NCBI GenBank assembly: GCA_025618425.1
Contig: CM046847.1
Coordinates: forward strand, 15,187,968-15,251,967
Direction: 5' to 3'
From: Heliocidaris tuberculata
Taxonomy: Eukaryota; Echinodermata; Echinoidea; Camarodonta; Echinometridae
DNA: 64,000 bases
The translations under genes and the position numbers were made by a program. How positions within the stretch are numbered: position 1 is the stretch's first letter; every line of letters begins with the position of its first letter. This document shows, piece by piece, positions 47,107 to 58,245 of the stretch. The notes beneath the pieces are model-generated. The model did no database searches. It was not told the origin of the DNA and was given only the letters and a program-made list of their open reading frames with translations.

Positions 47107-49989
47107 TGGGAATGATATATCTTAGGGACATCTCAGGAATTATGAGAGATATTTCCCACCATGGCAATTCATTATGAGCGCGTTTTGTAAACGCAAGGGG
47201 GTAGCTTTGCCTCAAAATGCCTCCGATATATCCAAACTTTATCTGTTTTGGGACAAGTGCGTTTTTTTGCAGTCGGGGTTTGTTTTTACTGGTAAGTTGA
47301 TGTCTTATTTATTTCGCCATTGCCCTTCACATACTTAAAGGTATTTGAAATACATAAAATGTTCAGAGGGTCGTAATCGCCGCCTGTGGGAATAACTTTA
47401 ACCCTTGTTTGAAGAATTAACATAAATATTTTAGCATCAGATTACGTTTTATTTGATGAAATAGATTCCTTCCGAAAAAGAAAATAGAAAAATTACAATG
47501 TAAAGCGCAATTTCCCAAGTTGTTTTTTGCCAAGCTATTGTTTCCCCTATAGAATATCTTTAAAAAAAAGATATTTAAAATACACATACAGTGAATTTGA
47601 ATTAATTGCCATAGGTAGCCGATAAACACACAAATAAAATTCAAAAATACCTAATTTTCCCATTCCAAAAGTGTGAATTAATTGATATCAATTGTTTTAG
47701 CATCGAGGAAAATGACATAATTAAAATTTAATGAACAGGCATTATATTTCGATCATACTTGGTTTGCTTCATGCGTGCAAGCATGGTGTTCGTGTAAAAG
47801 TTCGAGAACCTAACGTATTCTCCAAATTCGTATTCATTCACTAATGGATGCCTAAACATACTCTTAACACCTCTATTTGTGTTTCAAGTTCTACACAAAG
47901 AGTGGACCACTAGGCCCCCAACAAACTGACCATCAAACTTTGCACATCCTAATCTAAACAGACCCCAGACACAAACAGTCACGTGCCGTTGTTGAGTTAA
48001 GGACAGCGTGCGATCACAAAGATAAATACTGAGAATCACCGCGGGTAAAGTGTTTGTGCTTTAGACAATACAAAATTACATTTTATTCGATTTTTTCTAG
48101 GTTATGTCTATAATCATCGATTGTGATGTGGTGATATTTGGGAGAATTTCCAGGAAGATCTAAATTCAATGAAGTAATTTTACCCTAATTTTATTTTCTT
48201 ACCCTTTCGAAATGTGTAGAATTTGAGAATCGAAAAAAAAAATTGAAAACACAATTGGAGGAAAAAAGCTGAAACGATGTAGGAGCGGAGACACGGAGGT
48301 CATTATAATACATGAAAAATAATGGAAACATAACAAACAAGGTGATATACATGATACATTTTTGCATTGTTGTTGTTTTTTCAGCATAGTTATAAAAACA
48401 TAACTTAATCGAGGGCAGTTTCTCATCTTTACGATGTTATGATGTCCAAAAAATAATTTGATCAATACTCCCCTACCCCGGTCACATCTCTTGCCCCTCT
48501 TTAGGCCTACTACGTCTTTCATTCTTCTTTCTTTTTTTAATGGTCAACTTCTCGAGTAATTGCCTTTTTAATGTTCATGTTGTTATCCCCTCTTTCATAA
48601 TAATCTTTATTAACGTAACATTTATGAGAAGCCTTTCATATGGTGCATGTATTTATCAATAATTATGATAATTTATCAATAATTTCCTTTCTGTTCGGCT
48701 ATGAAATAAATGACTCAAATCGTATAAAAAGACAAGGATAAAATTTAAACCAAGTTTTAGATGTTATCGAATTTGAAGGCACAGCCACAAAGCTAATGCC
48801 TTTACTCATTTGAAGAAAATGGTATCCTAATAGTCATAATTTTAAAAAAAAATCAACAAAAATATATATATATATGTTAGGTTGATGTTATTTTGAAGTA
48901 TACCTGTGGTCTAAAGAAGCGTAAAATTACTTAGTAACCATGATTACCAAAATTTATTTCGCCTGCATGAGACTTACCACAGGATCAAAAGCGCAATAAA
49001 TCCTGAAATGGAGGATTACTCGACATACTACAAAAGCAATCCTAAACTGTCAGTGATATGTCAGTGATTTTCAAAAGAAAATTATAAGTGGATCAATAAC
49101 AAAGTACAACTGTACATTCTTCTATTCTGAATTCTACAAAACCACATTATTCTAAGAAAAGCAGAGTTCTCCTCAAACCCATTTTCAGCGTCACTAAAAG
49201 CAACCTAATCCTGAAGCTGTTATAAAGACAGAACTGATGGCAAAACCCTAATTGAGATTGCTGCAAAATCGTGACTCGTCGATTAACTTCTTACCCATTA
49301 TTTCAAAGAGCTGTCTAACAAAAAAGAAGCTATTATTACTCTTGTCAGTCATTCTTGATAAAGACGACCCACTCAAACATTTCAAAACACTGATACCTCT
49401 GAGATTGGTTTTACGATGTGATCGGTGATGAAAGTACTGATTTCACTCGACGTGAGATCGTAAATTGTGATGTTTATTGCGAAACAGCACGTCTACTTGG
49501 ACAAAGTATTGTACCAACGAGCAGGGGCGTTGGTCCATTTTTCGGATGGGGGGGGGGGGGGGGTAATGCAGGTATATAAGTACCCTTCATGAAACCTTTT
49601 TAACGCCTTTTAATTACCAGCTTCTCCACGGTTACATGAAGCAGGAAAAATTAGAGAAACAGGTCTGATGGCGTCATACCTTTTGTATTTCATTGTTTGA
49701 AAGGTTTTCATTTCCCACATTTTGCATGATTTTTCCTTATTTTATTTCACAAAACGATATTTGCCCCCCCCCCCATATTTTCTGGGGGCAACTGCTCCCT
49801 CCCCCCCTCCAAAACAGACTCCCCTGCCAACGAGTCACTCCTTGATTGTACATACAGGAAAGTTAACACAGAAGTAATTATTTGAGCAACGCAAAGCATA
49901 ATGTGTTCAACATCCTCCCCCCCCCCCCCCCCCCTTCCCCACAGTCGATGAGAGAAAGGGCGGAACGAGAGGAATGAAGAAAGGTGCAA
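47107..49989. other. Intergenic, no gene recognised
   Basis: AT-rich unique sequence. A poly-G tract (49549-49563) follows 'gcaggggcgttggtcc', a possible hAT-like end with no partner. Poly-C/G runs lie at 49765-49805 and 49917-49934. No coding signature. Confidence 0.5.
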
Positions 49990-50112
49990 TTGGCAGAGGC
50001 GGCAGAACATCGGGCTCAGACAATGGAAGTGGGGTTCATCTTTTGTTTGGCGGACAAAGATTCCCCCCCCCCCTTCCATTGTCCGAGCCCCACGTTCCGC
50101 CGCCTCTGACAA
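49990..50112. mobile_element. 123-bp hairpin with 40-bp arms
   Basis: Left: ttggcagaggcggcagaaca then tcgggctcagacaatggaag. Right: cttccattgtccgagcccca then cgttccgccgcctctgacaa. The arms pair with few mismatches around a 35-base loop that contains a poly-C tract. Probably a small MITE. Confidence 0.75.
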
Positions 50113-50308
50113 GGGGAAAGGAAAGTTAGGGGAAGATGATGCAACCCCCTTCTTTCACTCGTCGCTTTTATACTCTCTCGCACTTTATCAATTTGATGAA
50201 ATACGTGCCGCTGTGCCCCCCCTAAATGAATGGATTCATGCTCAGACACCTAGAGTAAAGCAATTTAAGCCGTGAACATGGGACCGATGCTAATCGACCT
50301 TTACTCTT

Positions 50309-52262
50309 ATACCTCAGTCACACCGCCGAACCGACTCCAAACCGGCTCCAAACCGGCTCCAAACCGGCTCCAAACAGACCGATTTGTGGCCATTGAGAGC
50401 AATTTAACGTTAGGTTCAGTCTGGTGTCGGCAGTGCTGTAGTCGAGTCCATCCCATCCGAGTCCGAGTCCGAGTCCGAGTCCGAGTCCGAGTCCGAGTCC
50501 CTGGAGTCCGAGTCCGAGTCCGAGTCCAAGTCCAAGTCCGAGTCCTGGCATCCGAGTCCCGAGTCCTGGACATCCGAGTCCGAGTCCGAGTCCAGATGGG
50601 AACATCTTAAATTGCAATTTTGTTTTACGTCACATTATTTATATTATGATACATGCCTTAATGTGAACTCTCTGTAACCATGTTCACATAAATAGTTTCT
50701 GGTTCATTGAATCTTCCATTTATCATAGAATTTAGTTTATTCTAACTTTTCTTAGTTCGAATGGGGACAACTATTTTTAAACAGTTGTAAAAAGGCTTGC
50801 TCACAAATGAGTGATTTGTCGTCGTGACATGTCGCTTGGTGCTTAAAGAAGATTAAGTTCAGTAAGGTTTCCAGCTATTAACACTAACAATTCTGACAGG
50901 AGGTAAGAAAATTGAATTGGAAATGTTGAGATAAATGTCTGGTTAGATTTTCGGTGATGGTTTGGTGTACTGGTAGAATTTAAGAAGTTTTATTGACCAA
51001 AGTGAACATGCACTCCTTTGGTGCCAAGGTACATGTCTCATTGACATATGGCTCATATATGAACAAGCTTTATCAGGCCCAGTATTTTGCTTGTATCCAC
51101 AGTTATTATAGAGAGTTTACTCTTTTGTATCTGTGATACCTCAACGAAGAAAAGATACACAAATTAATATTTGTTCATTTCAAAGGCCTGTAATTGTATC
51201 TTTTTAAAAAACAAAATTCTATCAACATATCAATTATAAGTAAACAGAACACAAAAATAATAGATTTAATGCCATATTAAAGCCAGATTATAGAAAAGAA
51301 AGTTTCCAACTGAAATGGACAAAAAGAGGGGAAAACAATATTTCACCAAGAACACCAATCATGCAATAGGTCAATCTTATCAATAAAATAACGGATTAAA
51401 GTAATAAAAAGGTGAATCGTCAAATCCTAATAAAACCCTTGTAGATACATGTATATCAGCTATAGTTCATTAAACTGGCTTAATGACTTGTAATACAAGT
51501 GCAACATTAACATTCATTCTGGAAACTGACTATATGACTAAGTGACTCAAGTAATACGAAAGTAATTGTTATACCGTAATTAAAACGTTTGACCCTGCCA
51601 AAAATTATAAATTACTGACTTGGACTGTTTGCCACAGGAACATAGGTTGCAAGTAAAAAGATAGAAGATCTGTATAGTTCATAATACTGGCTTGAAATAC
51701 AAGTGGAACAGTAATCTGTTTGGGGCTGTCCATATTGCAAGATATCCCAGGCTGGGGTCTATGGGGAAATGCGTGTTATAGATTAATCCATCTCCAAATG
51801 GTTAATATCAATTTCAATACTTGTCTGTGTCATACTTGTACAACGAGTGTATACGAGCATAAAGCAACTAATCTTAACGTCTATTTGGGTACATTCTCGT
51901 ACGGTTACGGCGATCGATGTTATGTTCATGTTCAAAATACCGCTCAATCGAGAAAGGTGCGCGAAAATAGCGGGTTTTTTTTTTTTTTTTTTTTTTTTTT
52001 TTGCGTGCCTTGGGGTAATTTTTTGGAGCTAAAATTGAAAGTGGAAAACGGAAAAAATTACCGGTCTCGTTGCCGGTCTCGGCCCGATTTTCGCCCGAGT
52101 CACGAGTCACCATTGGTTGAGTCCGAGTCCGAGACCGAGTCAGAGTCCGAGTCCCGAGAAATAGGGACTCGAGTCCTAGAGCACTGGGTGTCGGTCTGGT
52201 ATCGGTCTGGTATCGGTCTGGTATCGGTCTGGTATCGGTTTCGTAGATGTGACTGGGGTATT
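50309..52262 (+). mobile_element. 2-kb element with CCTCAGTCACA ends and subterminal repeats
   Basis: Left end: tataCCTCAGTCACACC, followed by four 'accggctccaa' units. Right end: GGTGTGACTG-like 'gatgtgactggggtatta' preceded by five 'tatcggtctgg' units, so the inverted termini have subterminal tandem repeats of opposite orientation. GAGTCC hexamers occur near both ends but in the same orientation. The 1.4-kb centre is AT-rich, with poly-T28 (51975-52002) and no transposase frame. A related fragment lies at 23115-23195. It is a non-autonomous element or a composite. Confidence 0.6.
50458..50592 (+). repeat. (GAGTCC)n minisatellite
   Basis: About 20 hexamer units with a few variants (gagtccaa, gagtcctgg). 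The repeat reads as Arg-Val, Ser-Glu or Gly-Leu dipeptides in different frames; these are not proteins. A shorter tract is at 52118-52155. Confidence 0.93.
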
Positions 52263-54064
52263 ACAGTGGTGAGAATGTCTTGCGTGCTACGTGTTTAATT
52301 GGGCAGGTAAAAATGTTCTACATGGTTTGGTCCAGATAAGACGAAGATGAGACAGAGATGGAGAGCGATGGGGGAGGGTTACGTAATACGTGTGTGTGAA
52401 AGAGGGGGGGGGGGGAGAGATAAGCCTTTTATCGTTGTATACTTTCTATATATACATTTCTCTTGTCTAAACTTTTTCCTCTTTCATTTTCCCCCTTTTT
52501 TCTTTGTTCGACTTCATTAATTCATTCTTTTTTTTCTTTGTTCCATTTCATTTTCCTTTTCAAGTTTATTTGATTTCTTCCAGATATAGTGATCTTGTAA
52601 ATTTACTAGAGTATAATCAAGTGTTCGAAAAGGTTAATTCTAAGAAGCATTGATCAGTGTTCAAATCATGTCTTTATTCATAAATGAAATTCTTTTTTGT
52701 AATTTTATTATTTACAATCCAATAAAACAATGCCCCCATTTAAAATGGCCAAAGGTGAGATCTTGCATTTATGTACTTATACTCTATGAAAGGTCAATTC
52801 AATTACATGTAGCACACATGTCAGAAAAGCTACTGAGTTACCGCGGCACTATTTCAAAATGAGCTAGTACATTAGCATGAGAGGTCTGCCGCACGAGTCC
52901 CGTCGACCCCCTCCTTCCCCCCCCCCCCCCCTCTCTCTCTCTACATTTCTGTTTCCTTATCTCTTCTTCTTCTCTCTACCCCTCTCTAGCCTCTTTCTTT
53001 CTCATTCTCTCACTCTCTGCATCTCACTTTCTTTCTATAACTTTCTCTCTCCATCTCCCTTTATACCTACTCTCTCTAGTTCTGAATTCTTATTTTGCTC
53101 TTCAGTTCACAGGTTTTTTGATTTTTTTGTTTTTTGTTTGTAAAATAATCATTTCTGGTCTTCTTTATTTATTTGTTTCTTCAATAGTATACATATATTT
53201 TTTTTTTTTACATTTTTTTTTACATTTCCATTTTTTTTTTCCAGTTCCCAGGTATAGACAATACAAACTGACTCTCTTCTGCTTCTCTTTATCAAACAAC
53301 TCTTCCCACACTGTTGCCTCCCTGGTTTTAAGACACATGCTAAGTTGACAATTGCTCAGTGGTCAATCACCTTCACTAACGAAATTCCTAAATTCAACTC
53401 TGGACCAAACACTATACCTAACTCTAACCCTAAACTTGACCTAAAATCCAATTGCAACCCTAACCCTAACCCTACATCTATGACAAATTAAAGCCTGGAA
53501 CTATTGTCGCCACAGCATATGTCGAAGCCATGCCTCCCTAAATACTCCTAGAGATGTGTAAAATGTATAATGAAATAACGTAGGTGGAGGGACAAACAAT
53601 ACAGAAAACAAATTATCATCCTTGCAACCTTCGGCGATGGAAGCATAAAAATTGTTTATGTGCCTGGGGTGATTTCTGAGAATATATTAATTATGTATCT
53701 CTTCATGGACGTTGGCATAATACTGCACAGGATATGCAGGAATGAATAATTGAAGCCTCTCAAAAGTTGAATAGGTTCATGTTGTCTTAAGCTATTCTCA
53801 ACAGAGACGTCCAGGAAGTAACATTTCTCACACGAAGTGATGGGTCTCTCTTTGATGGCAAATTTATTGATTTACATTTCTATGAGAAAACAGACTCACA
53901 AAAATAGACAAGATGTACATGCACTTTTCTTAGCCCACTAGGCACCATGCTATTGACTGAGGATTTATAGCATTACAGTAAAATTTTCTTTGCGAGTATT
54001 CTAAAATTATCATAAGAACTTGAAATGTGAACACCCTCATAGATGGGCAATGTTAATATCTAGA
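52263..54064. other. Intergenic, no gene recognised
   Basis: Poly-G (52406-52416), a CT-rich stretch (52910-53080), T-rich sequence (53120-53245) and the telomere-motif repeat (53390-53530). No coding signature. Confidence 0.55.
53390..53530 (+). repeat. Dispersed telomere-motif repeat, third copy
   Basis: 'aactctggaccaaacactat' is followed by the CCCTAA array (53457-53475), 'gacaaattaaagcc' and 'actattgtcgccacagca'. This matches the order in 27600-27870. Confidence 0.75.
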
Positions 54065-54600
54065 ACATGGCGTACATGTAGTTAACACTTAACTGGGAAG
54101 GTGAAGGCAGTGGGTTCAAACCTCAGCATGACACTCATGCCCTGTGGCTAAACATTTATCTGCATTTGCCACTATTGACCCTGGGGGGTGTTTCATAAAG
54201 CTGTTCGTAAAGTTACGCAAGACTTTACGAATGACTTAAATATGACAAGCCAAATGGGATGCTCAATCATTTTTAACTGCATCAACTAAAGTTGAACTCT
54301 GCAGATGTAGATTAACTTTCTGATTATGACAAACATTTTTAATGCAAAGTATATTTTTTTTGCAATCATTTAATTGAGGTTATTGGAAATACAGTCACAC
54401 TTTGTTAAAACATCAGGAAAAACTTTAGGCATCCTATCTGGCACTTCATATTCAAGTCGTTCGTAAAGTCATGCGTAACTTTACGAACAGCTTTATGAAA
54501 CACCCCCCAGGTGTAGTAAACAGGTACTTAGTAGGTTGCATTCCTTGAATGCACTGTGCGCTGATAACAATAACTGATGATAAAGCCAGGGTAATCATTT
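54065..54600 (+). mobile_element. tRNA-derived SINE split by a MITE
   Basis: The head 'catgtagttaacacttaact' is followed by box B 'gggttcaaacc' and 'tatctgcatttgccactatt'. It is interrupted at 54183 and resumes at 54509 with 'aggtgtagtaaacaggtact'. The intact SINE at 58587 has the joined form 'ccacccaggtgtaaatgg', which gives the empty site. Confidence 0.75.
54183..54508. mobile_element. 326-bp MITE with GGGGGGTGTTTCATAAAG ends
   Basis: The terminal inverted repeats are about 50 bp: ggggggtgtttcataaagct, gttcgtaaagttacgc and so on, against the complementary right end. The arms themselves contain mirrored 'cgtaaagt' and 'actttacg'. Inserted in a SINE. No ORF. Confidence 0.85.
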
Positions 54601-54629
54601 TAAAAGTCCTTTAAAAGTGCATATCACAA

Positions 54630-54850
54630 TGTGATGTGTGCCAAACAAGAATGGATTACCTCAGTTACCATGATAAGATGCAGGAGTACTCGATGACTTT
54701 CTTCCAACTGCATACCCATTTACTTCACCTGAGTAGAAATGGCAGTTGCACTAGATTAATGTCTTTCCATAGGACATTAGGAGATAGGAGATTCAACCCT
54801 ATACCATGTGGTTCTTAGTCTAGTGAATTATCCACTAGCCTATAGCATCT
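54630..54850 (-). mobile_element. tRNA-derived SINE, reverse orientation
   Basis: On the minus strand: 'ctagtggataattcactaga', box B-like 'gggttgaatct', then 'gccatttctactcaggtgaa' and 'gtaaatgggtatgc', the shared SINE body. The tail side is at about 54630. Confidence 0.65.
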
Positions 54851-55954
54851 CTAAGACCATGACATATTTTCAACCAATCAAAATCTTTTTTCTTCTGCAC
54901 CTCGGTGATTAAAATCATTAATAGAATTTTAAAAATTGCAGATGAAATAATCAAATTTTGAAGTACCCATAGTAATAAAATAGGTAAAGCAACGAGTCCT
55001 AAATAGGGTCATCTCCATGTATCTTCCAAGCTTAAATGACCTTGATAAATACACCTTTAAAATCTAATATGGACTTTGAGTAATGCCAGAATTTAGAGAG
55101 TGCAGTTCAGGGCCCTGTGACATGCAATTTTGCAATTGATCACTTTGTACAATAAACTGATCGTATTATCAGTCAATCAATCAATCTTACATTAAATTAT
55201 GAAGGTTTGTGTTTCAGGGCCAAGGTCACACTACTTGATGATACTAGTCTAGTACTTATAAAAATCAGATTTGTACAAATGCATATAAACTGCAACATGT
55301 CCATTACATTGGCTGCTCTGCTACCCTCCAGGCCTCACAGCTCCCAACCTTTATTCAGCACTTTCAATACTTCGTCATCAGTCAATGGTATGCCTTCAAT
55401 AGGAACAGCATATCAGCAGATTCTGTCAGGGTCGATTTTGCTGATATCTTTCCATTATCTAGTGATATGGATCAGGATGCTGTGTATACTGCTGGAAAAT
55501 GTTTACTCTGCAATGATCATCAGTTTGATGTTATAGCAACATGAGATGAGATAAGCAAATTCTAGTGTACTTCTGCAATCTATCCTTTCAGTGGTTTGCA
55601 TCTCCACATTGTTGTAGCGATGATCACCAGTCCATGTATAGATTCATAAGCAGCAATAGATGAACATATTCTGGTGCCAAAAGGCTGGTTGAATTCTATT
55701 CACTCACTGATTTTCACCTCCATGAGCCTGCTACAGCCATTTTCCATGGGTTCAGGATAAGAAACAGGCAAGCAAATTTTGCTGAAGAAAAGCCTGCACA
55801 TGAATTCATTGATCTGCAGCACCATAAAAGAGAAGTGCTTATTGATGATATTCCTGGCTTCTCTTTTTCATTTGCATTGTTCTGTTTTGTCAAGTATTGA
55901 CTATTCAGATGCCACAGACATACAGTTTCTGTTGTAATGAGGTAAGCAGAAGCC
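54851..55954. other. DDX41 downstream region, no gene recognised
   Basis: A frame open from 55249 to about 55544 on the plus strand is free of low complexity, but matches nothing I recognise and has no convincing start or splice context. Parts of 55640-55830 faintly resemble the tandem units at 55955-56366 ('gaacatattctg', 'ttcattgatctgcagcac'), so the array may once have extended further. Confidence 0.4.
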
Positions 55955-56366
55955 TGTTTATTCGCCAATCTGCAGCTCTTTAATATCCATTGCCAATGAT
56001 TTCAGCTCTTTGGCCGGGTCCATCATCCTAATTCCTTACAGAGATCAACAAGAACCAACAAACAGATTCCATTGTAGTAGTATTAGGAATGTTGGTAATT
56101 CTTCCATTCACCAATCTGCAGCTCTTCGGTCCCTATTGCCAATAGTTTTAATGTTCTGACATGGTCCATCATCATTACAGAAATTAATAAGAGCCAACAG
56201 ACAAAGAGAAGTAGTATTTGGAATGTCAGGAAGCCTTTCATTCACCAACCTATAGCTCTTTAGTCACTCTTGCCAATTATTGTATTGTTTTGTCCATCAT
56301 CCTAACACAGAGCCAACGGATGAACAGATTCTGTAGTAGCACTAGGAATGTTTGGAAGCCTTCCAT
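55955..56366 (-). repeat. Degenerate tandem repeat in DDX41 3' flank/UTR
   Basis: Three imperfect direct copies of 125-145 bp start at about 55957, 56102 and 56236. A fourth partial match is the end of the DDX41 coding exon itself (56361-56385). Each begins with a form of 'ttcaccaatctgcagctc' on the plus strand, which is the reverse complement of the codons for GAADW plus the stop. Each continues through 'ttgccaat', 'gtccatcatc', 'gagccaac' and 'agtaggaatgt'-like blocks. The copies have lost the reading frame and appear non-coding. They probably lie in the 3'UTR or just beyond it. Confidence 0.75.
55957..55962 (-). terminator. Candidate DDX41 polyadenylation signal AATAAA
   Basis: The first exact AATAAA on the minus strand downstream of the DDX41 stop lies about 405 bases after it. 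Variant ATTAAA hexamers occur earlier at 56147-56152 and 55979-55984. Which one is used cannot be told from sequence alone. Confidence 0.35.
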
Positions 56367-56503
56367 TCACCAATCTGCAGCTCCATGGGCCAGATAGTCC
56401 CTCCTGCCGATGCTGCTGGCTGCCTTGTTCTGCATGGCTTCTAACTTGGGGCACTCTGTAATCCTGTGACCAAGACCGCCACAGTATGAACAACCTCGCT
56501 CAT
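56367..56503 (-). CDS. DDX41: DDX41 terminal coding exon (CCHC zinc knuckle, stop)
   Basis: This is the last coding exon of DDX41. After a split Asp codon it reads [17 protein letters not shown], a CX2CX4HX4C zinc knuckle. CPKLEAMQ, then [14 protein letters not shown] and a TGA stop at 56367-56369 follow. DDX41 proteins are known to end with this knuckle and a short [12 protein letters not shown] tail, so the C terminus is complete. The acceptor is ctttcag|ATGAGC. Together the three visible exons supply 106 codons including the stop, about one sixth of a usual DDX41 of roughly 620 residues. The coding segment around GAADW-stop has been copied into the downstream repeat array (55955-56366). 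Confidence 0.93.
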
Positions 56504-57784
56504 CTGAAAGATCAACAATGAAATTAATGTAAACAAACAATCTTTAATGTGATTTCAGTTCTTTAGAAAGCCTGAAAAGGGATATGTGTGGGAATACACA
56601 AATGTATAACCAATAGATACTATAAAAAAAAAGATATTAAAAAAAAAATACATAACAGCATTATGCCCTAATCCTGAGATTTCTACAAGAGGCACAAATG
56701 TATATTCGTACTATATCAAAAGGACATTACAGACAAAATTAAATGTTCAAATAGTATTTCCCGAAAGATCCAAACAGAATTCATACCATTTGAGAGAGGG
56801 TTTCTTTATTATTTTTATTCATTCACTATTATCTTTTTATTGAAATACTTTAATAAAACAAATGTTTCATCCTTCAATTGCAGAAAAATACAATGCAAAG
56901 CTTCACAAGAATATTTTGATCAATTTCTTTTCATTTTATTTTCATTTCATTTTATCTTATCTGTAATAGAAAAAAAGCCATTTGCTGTTCTGGATTTAAA
57001 AAATCATGATAACCACATAATTCTAGCTAAAAGTTCTTCATCGGCATCCACATACTAAGTGTTACTTCTTTTTTTTTGCACTAGGTGAAGGGCAGCTTCA
57101 CCTATTATGTGCATGCATTCTCACATTAATGGAAATCCACAGGGAGTATTTTCAAGAAAATTAAATGAAAACCAGGAAACGGAGTTTATTTCTGTAATTT
57201 TTTCATAATCTAGTAGGTAGAATAGCAGATGCACAACATTCACAAAGTGCATAGTTCTCGCAATTTGTAAAAAATGAATATGACAGCTTAAATGCAGAGA
57301 GGAACACAAAGACCTTTATGTCATGTTGATATATGAATGCTCTCTGTTGTTGGTTCAGCCTCATGGTAAAACTATTTTGGTGCAGCAGGTTTGTGCCCTG
57401 AGGAAAAATTATGTTATACCCTGAAAGATAGGCCTCATCATGAAATCTAAACAATGTTCTTCAATCTGGAATTTCTTTTTACCATTTTGGGCTTCTGTCA
57501 CAGAAGACCAGGGTTTATGAATCATGTATATTAGATAGATTTATGACATTGTAATTCATTCTCTCTTTTTCATCTCTCTCTCTCTCTCTCCCTCTCTGTC
57601 TGACCCCATCTCAATTTGCTCCCTTCCTGTCTTTCCCTTCCTCTATGTGTGTCCCTCTTTCCACTGATATTTTTTCTCCCTCTCTCCTTTTCCTTTCCCC
57701 TCTCTCTCTCTCTCTCACCTTCTCTTTCTCTCCCTCTCTTACTTACATAAACTTAACAGATGAATATAAATGCAGAAGAGACTC

Positions 57785-58200
57785 ATGCACTTTAAAGGTA
57801 ATCTTGAGTTCTGCCAAATTCTATAAAAAACAGTGATTTTGAACCCTATAATTTTAAGGATTTCAAAGCTTATAACATATTTTCCTTTCTTAAATTCCTG
57901 GTGTCAGTGTAAAACTGGGCACAGTACGGGCAAAAAAATGTTGCTCTTTGTACACATAAATCTGGGCCTTGTCTTATAAAGAGTTGTGACTGATTAAAAT
58001 CAATCACAACTTAAAACTATTTTTAACTCCTATCTCTTAGGTACACACTTGTGCTTGATTTTAAGTTGTGATTGATTCAAATCAATTAATTCTCTTTATA
58101 AGACAGGGCTCTGGTGTAATTTTTTAGGGCTCTGAATCAAACTTCATTGAGCCAAACCACAAAAATGCAGGGAATTTGTGTGAAAGGGACAGTAACAAAA
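57785..58200. mobile_element. Decayed CCCTTTCAGGACA-type MITE in DDX41 intron
   Basis: 'aaacagtgattttgaaccct', 'aaggatttcaaagctta', 'aaattcctgg', 'ttgctctttgtac', 'agggctctgaatcaaa' and 'attgagccaaaccacaaaa' align in order with the right two thirds of 2610-3016. The left end is lost and the right end is eroded. Another element interrupts it at 57964-58111. Confidence 0.7.
57964..58111. mobile_element. 148-bp MITE nested in the decayed MITE
   Basis: Left: gggccttgtcttataaagag then 'gattaaaatcaatcacaact'. The right end is complementary ('aagttgtgattgattcaaat', 'ctctttataagacagggct'). The arms are about 50 bp. 'tctg' lies on both sides and may be the target duplication. Confidence 0.75.
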
Positions 58201-58245
58201 ATATGTATCCAATGTGTATTTGACCATCCTGGTTAAGATTCTTAC

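Larger units (their letters stand above)
56504..58245 (-). other. DDX41: DDX41 last intron, 1.7 kb
   Basis: This phase-1 intron has a consensus donor (gtaaga) and an acceptor preceded by a pyrimidine run. Its distal part contains CT-rich sequence (57560-57745) on the plus strand and a decayed copy of the CCCTTTCAGGACA-type MITE (57785-58200) that is itself interrupted by another inverted-repeat element (57964-58111). No exon is recognised inside it. Confidence 0.85.

Noticed and set aside
50272..50617. Repetitive Arg-Val, Arg-Thr and Gly-Leu ORFs
   Set aside because: All are different frames of the GAGTCC minisatellite.
51720..52298. 192-residue plus-strand ORF
   Set aside because: It crosses a 28-base poly-T and the GAGTCC and TATCGGTCTGG repeats inside a mobile element.
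55249..55544. Open plus-strand frame that looks protein-like
   Set aside because: No recognisable domain, no convincing start or splice sites, and the opposite strand also shows short open frames; not enough to call a gene.
56302..56493. 63-residue minus-strand ORF overlapping the DDX41 terminal exon
   Set aside because: It is a shifted frame of the DDX41 exon; the correct frame encodes the zinc knuckle.
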